Source: Sandaracinaceae bacterium
GTDB taxonomy: Bacteria > Myxococcota_A > Polyangia > Polyangiales > Sandaracinaceae
Length of the DNA stretch: 7,068 bases
Direction of reading: 5' to 3'
Assembly: GCA_025056955.1 (NCBI GenBank)
Contig: JANWYL010000166.1
Location: 1-7,068 of the forward strand
The notes under the pieces were generated by a model, which searched no databases, had not been told where the DNA came from, and saw only the letters and a list, made by a program, of their open reading frames with translations. The position numbers and the translations under genes are program-made. Shown piece after piece: positions 5,300 through 7,068 of this stretch (its first letter is position 1; every line of letters begins with the position of its first letter).

Positions 5300-7068
5300 G
5301 TGGCGGGGCTTGTTTTGGCGTTTCGCCAACACCTCCTTCTGCTTCTTTTGGTTTGCGCCAGAAACTTGGCACTCGCTCAGCCCCCCCGTAACGAGAGGTT
5401 CGAATGTCCCATGGCAGACCTTCTGCCGGGGATGGGCTGGGTGATCGAGAGTGAGTTCAGTGCCCACGGATTCAATTGGATTCGATGCATACAAAAGGTG
5501 AACAACGTGGTTGTTGAAGGTGCAGAAGCGGTGATCAGGGTGGGAAGACAGAAAAGGATTGAATGGTTGCTTTCGCATGGGGCTTTTGTTGGATCCATCG
5601 ATCGGATGGGTGCTGAGTTAGTTGAACATGCGGAATTCAACAGTGTGATTCGAGACGATGATTGGCAAATTGAGGGCATTCCATCTCATTTTGAATACAT
5701 CTACCTTCCATCTCTTCCTTGTGCATGCCCAGAGGTTCGATGGAAATCGACGAGCTGTTTTTGTGCCTTGAAGAGATGTGCCATCTTCGAAATTGGGGAA
5801 AATGCAAGCGAGAGAGCTTTGGTGGTGATGGATTTGGAAACCCGAAAAATATTGTGGGTGAATCGAGGTCTTCATTTTGCTCGAGGATGGGTGTTTTTGA
5901 GAAATCCCCTGCTCGATCATGGACGGGTATCAGAGGTTGAATTGGATGTTCCGATTGGGTCAAGGGATTTGACGAATGGTTGGCTTGAGGCACGTTCGTG
6001 TGCTTCTCCAGGGCGTGGTTGTGTTCCGGTTGCTTTTGCCTTGGCGGATCGGAAAGGGGATTTTCGCTATTTACCAAATCCTGCTTCGAGGATGGATGCA
6101 TTTGCAGAAGTCATGGCTTTTCACCACGTCAGTGAGATTGCAAAACGATTCCAAAACAATCATGGGTTCAGTTGGCGGTGTGAGGCGTCGGAGGTTCCTC
6201 CTTCTGAGCGTCGTTTTCGGGTGCTGGTGAGTTACGGGGAGGCGTCTGGTGGCTTTGCAAACGCTTTCTTTGTTAACGAAACCAGGGCAAACTGTGACCG
6301 GCTGGTGTTTGGACAGGTTGCGACTCACAATTTCGCGTATGATGCAGACATCATCTATCATGAGTTTGCCCACATGGTGAGCCACCGACTTGTTGGGCTG
6401 GTGAGCTTTGCGGTAGATGAACTTGGCGTACACCATGAGCCATGGGCGATCGATGAGGGGGCCAGTGACTATTGGGCTGCAACAACTCAAGGTGACCCGT
6501 TGGTTGGAGAATCATTGGTTGGCTCAACGGTTGAGGAGTGGCCCGGCTTTCGACTTCCCCGCTCTCTCGAACAACCTCTTCGTTGCCCAGGTGATCTTGT
6601 GGGTGATGGCCATCTTGATGGGCGGATTTTAGGAGGTGCGTGGTGGGAAATGCGGGAGCTTCTGGGTCCAGAACGTGCAGATGCGATTGTTTATGCGAGC
6701 CTTGCGAGTTTGCTTTCTCGTTCAACTGTTTCCGAAGCAGCCCAAGCCACAATCTCGATTGCTCAGGCTTTTTTCGAGAGAGGAGATTTGTCGGCTGCAG
6801 AACTCAGGCGTATCCACTCCTTGCTCCAAGAGAGGGGGCTTCTTGATTGTAAGCGGATTATCCCTTTGGATGAAGGGAAAGAACACCTTGCGTTTTTGGG
6901 CCTCCCATCACTGGTAAACGGAATTGGAAATGGTTTTGCACCATTGCGTTTCTCGATTCACGTTCCAGAGGGTGTTCAATCGGTAGACATTTACCTTAGA
7001 CCAATTGGCTTGAAGGAGAAGATTGGTATTCTTGCGAAATGGGATCACCCTCTTCAATTCAACCAGCC
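5300..7068 (+). CDS. secreted gluzincin-type zinc metalloprotease, 3' end cut by the window edge
   Basis: The frame is open without a stop from the divergent region to the last base, about 589 codons, so the C-terminus is missing. Residues 8-26 form a signal peptide (FRQH, a run of six Leu, then LALA before QPP) with likely signal peptidase I cleavage after A26, so the enzyme is exported. A zinc site follows: HEFAHMVSH with H354, E355 and H358, and AIDEGASDYWAA with E386 as the probable third ligand. Upstream blocks GDFRYLP, DAFAEVMAFHHVSEIAKRF and GGFANAFFVNE, and downstream GGAWWEMRELLG, resemble M4/M36-like (thermolysin/fungalysin) gluzincins and a Myxococcota family I remember only as hypothetical proteins. 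Residues 141-160 hold CxC-x9-CxC-x4-C. The end (from about 535) looks like the start of a beta-sandwich domain. There is no in-frame ATG before 5411 (M38), and that start would lose the signal peptide. I therefore chose GTG 5300; TTG 5315, with GGGG six bases upstream, is equally possible. The substrate is unknown. Confidence 0.82.
   Translation, partial: MAGLVLAFRQHLLLLLLVCARNLALAQPPRNERFECPMADLLPGMGWVIESEFSAHGFNWIRCIQKVNNVVVEGAEAVIRVGRQKRIEWLLSHGAFVGSIDRMGAELVEHAEFNSVIRDDDWQIEGIPSHFEYIYLPSLPCACPEVRWKSTSCFCALKRCAIFEIGENASERALVVMDLETRKILWVNRGLHFARGWVFLRNPLLDHGRVSEVELDVPIGSRDLTNGWLEARSCASPGRGCVPVAFALADRKGDFRYLPNPASRMDAFAEVMAFHHVSEIAKRFQNNHGFSWRCEASEVPPSERRFRVLVSYGEASGGFANAFFVNETRANCDRLVFGQVATHNFAYDADIIYHEFAHMVSHRLVGLVSFAVDELGVHHEPWAIDEGASDYWAATTQGDPLVGESLVGSTVEEWPGFRLPRSLEQPLRCPGDLVGDGHLDGRILGGAWWEMRELLGPERADAIVYASLASLLSRSTVSEAAQATISIAQAFFERGDLSAAELRRIHSLLQERGLLDCKRIIPLDEGKEHLAFLGLPSLVNGIGNGFAPLRFSIHVPEGVQSVDIYLRPIGLKEKIGILAKWDHPLQFNQ
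5321..5377 (+). other. signal peptide core of the protease
   Basis: The segment encodes FRQH, six leucines, then VCARNLALA, ahead of QPPR. It has a basic n-region residue, a hydrophobic core and an ALA at the -3 to -1 positions, the classical Sec/signal peptidase I pattern. A cysteine (C19) is present, but the preceding residues (L-L-V) lack the small residue at -1 that a lipobox needs, so a lipoprotein is less likely. Confidence 0.65.

Noticed and set aside
5411..5413. ATG at 5411 as the protease start
   Set aside because: It removes a textbook signal peptide encoded in the same frame directly upstream; GAGAGG lies too far away (about 12 bases) to be a persuasive ribosome site.
5105..5578. 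Minus-strand open frame of 157 codons spanning the radC start and the protease 5' end
   Set aside because: It lies over two well-supported genes in shadow frames and has no recognisable motif.
1..7068. CRISPR arrays, tRNA or rRNA genes, insertion sequences, phage or defence genes
   Set aside because: No spaced direct repeats, cloverleaf-like sequence, transposase motifs or terminal inverted repeats were found on either strand.

Overview
The window is typical bacterial chromosomal DNA of middling GC content (roughly half G+C by eye). Genes are tightly packed and there is no mobile element, RNA gene or repeat array that I can see. The closest-feeling relatives of the class III aminotransferase, the LuxE-like ligase and the secreted metalloprotease are proteins of Myxococcota and related former Deltaproteobacteria. 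That placement is inferred from remembered family resemblance, not from a search.

Layout. Bases 1-217 are the 3' end of hutU (urocanate hydratase). hutI (imidazolonepropionase, 224-1537) follows after 6 bases. Together they are consecutive steps of histidine breakdown and must be one transcript on the + strand. A gap of 325 bases (1538-1862) without a recognisable gene separates this from a convergent set of three minus-strand genes. Read in their own direction these are radC (5222 to 4488), a class III PLP-dependent aminotransferase (4422 to 2998) and a LuxE/acyl-protein-synthetase-like adenylating enzyme (3008 to 1863). The last two overlap by 11 bases and are probably translationally coupled. 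Divergent from radC, across about 77 bases, a + strand gene begins with a non-ATG start and runs off the right edge at 7068. It encodes a secreted gluzincin-type zinc metalloprotease with HEFAH plus a downstream glutamate.

How the genes work together. hutU and hutI convert urocanate to imidazolone propionate and then to formiminoglutamate. The coupled aminotransferase and LuxE-like pair looks like a small pathway of unknown substrate: one enzyme handles an amino/keto group, the other activates a carboxylate with ATP and may hold the acyl group on a C-terminal cysteine. No luciferase, LuxC or LuxD is visible. RadC heads this operon with no obvious metabolic link. The protease is an independent exported enzyme.

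The most interesting items are the coupled aminotransferase/LuxE-like pair, the metalloprotease with an unusual CxC-x9-CxC-x4-C cluster, and a strong G-over-C skew of the + strand that persists across genes of both orientations. The first 30 bases are almost pure G+C and look unreliable. I did not find a clearly new multi-gene system.
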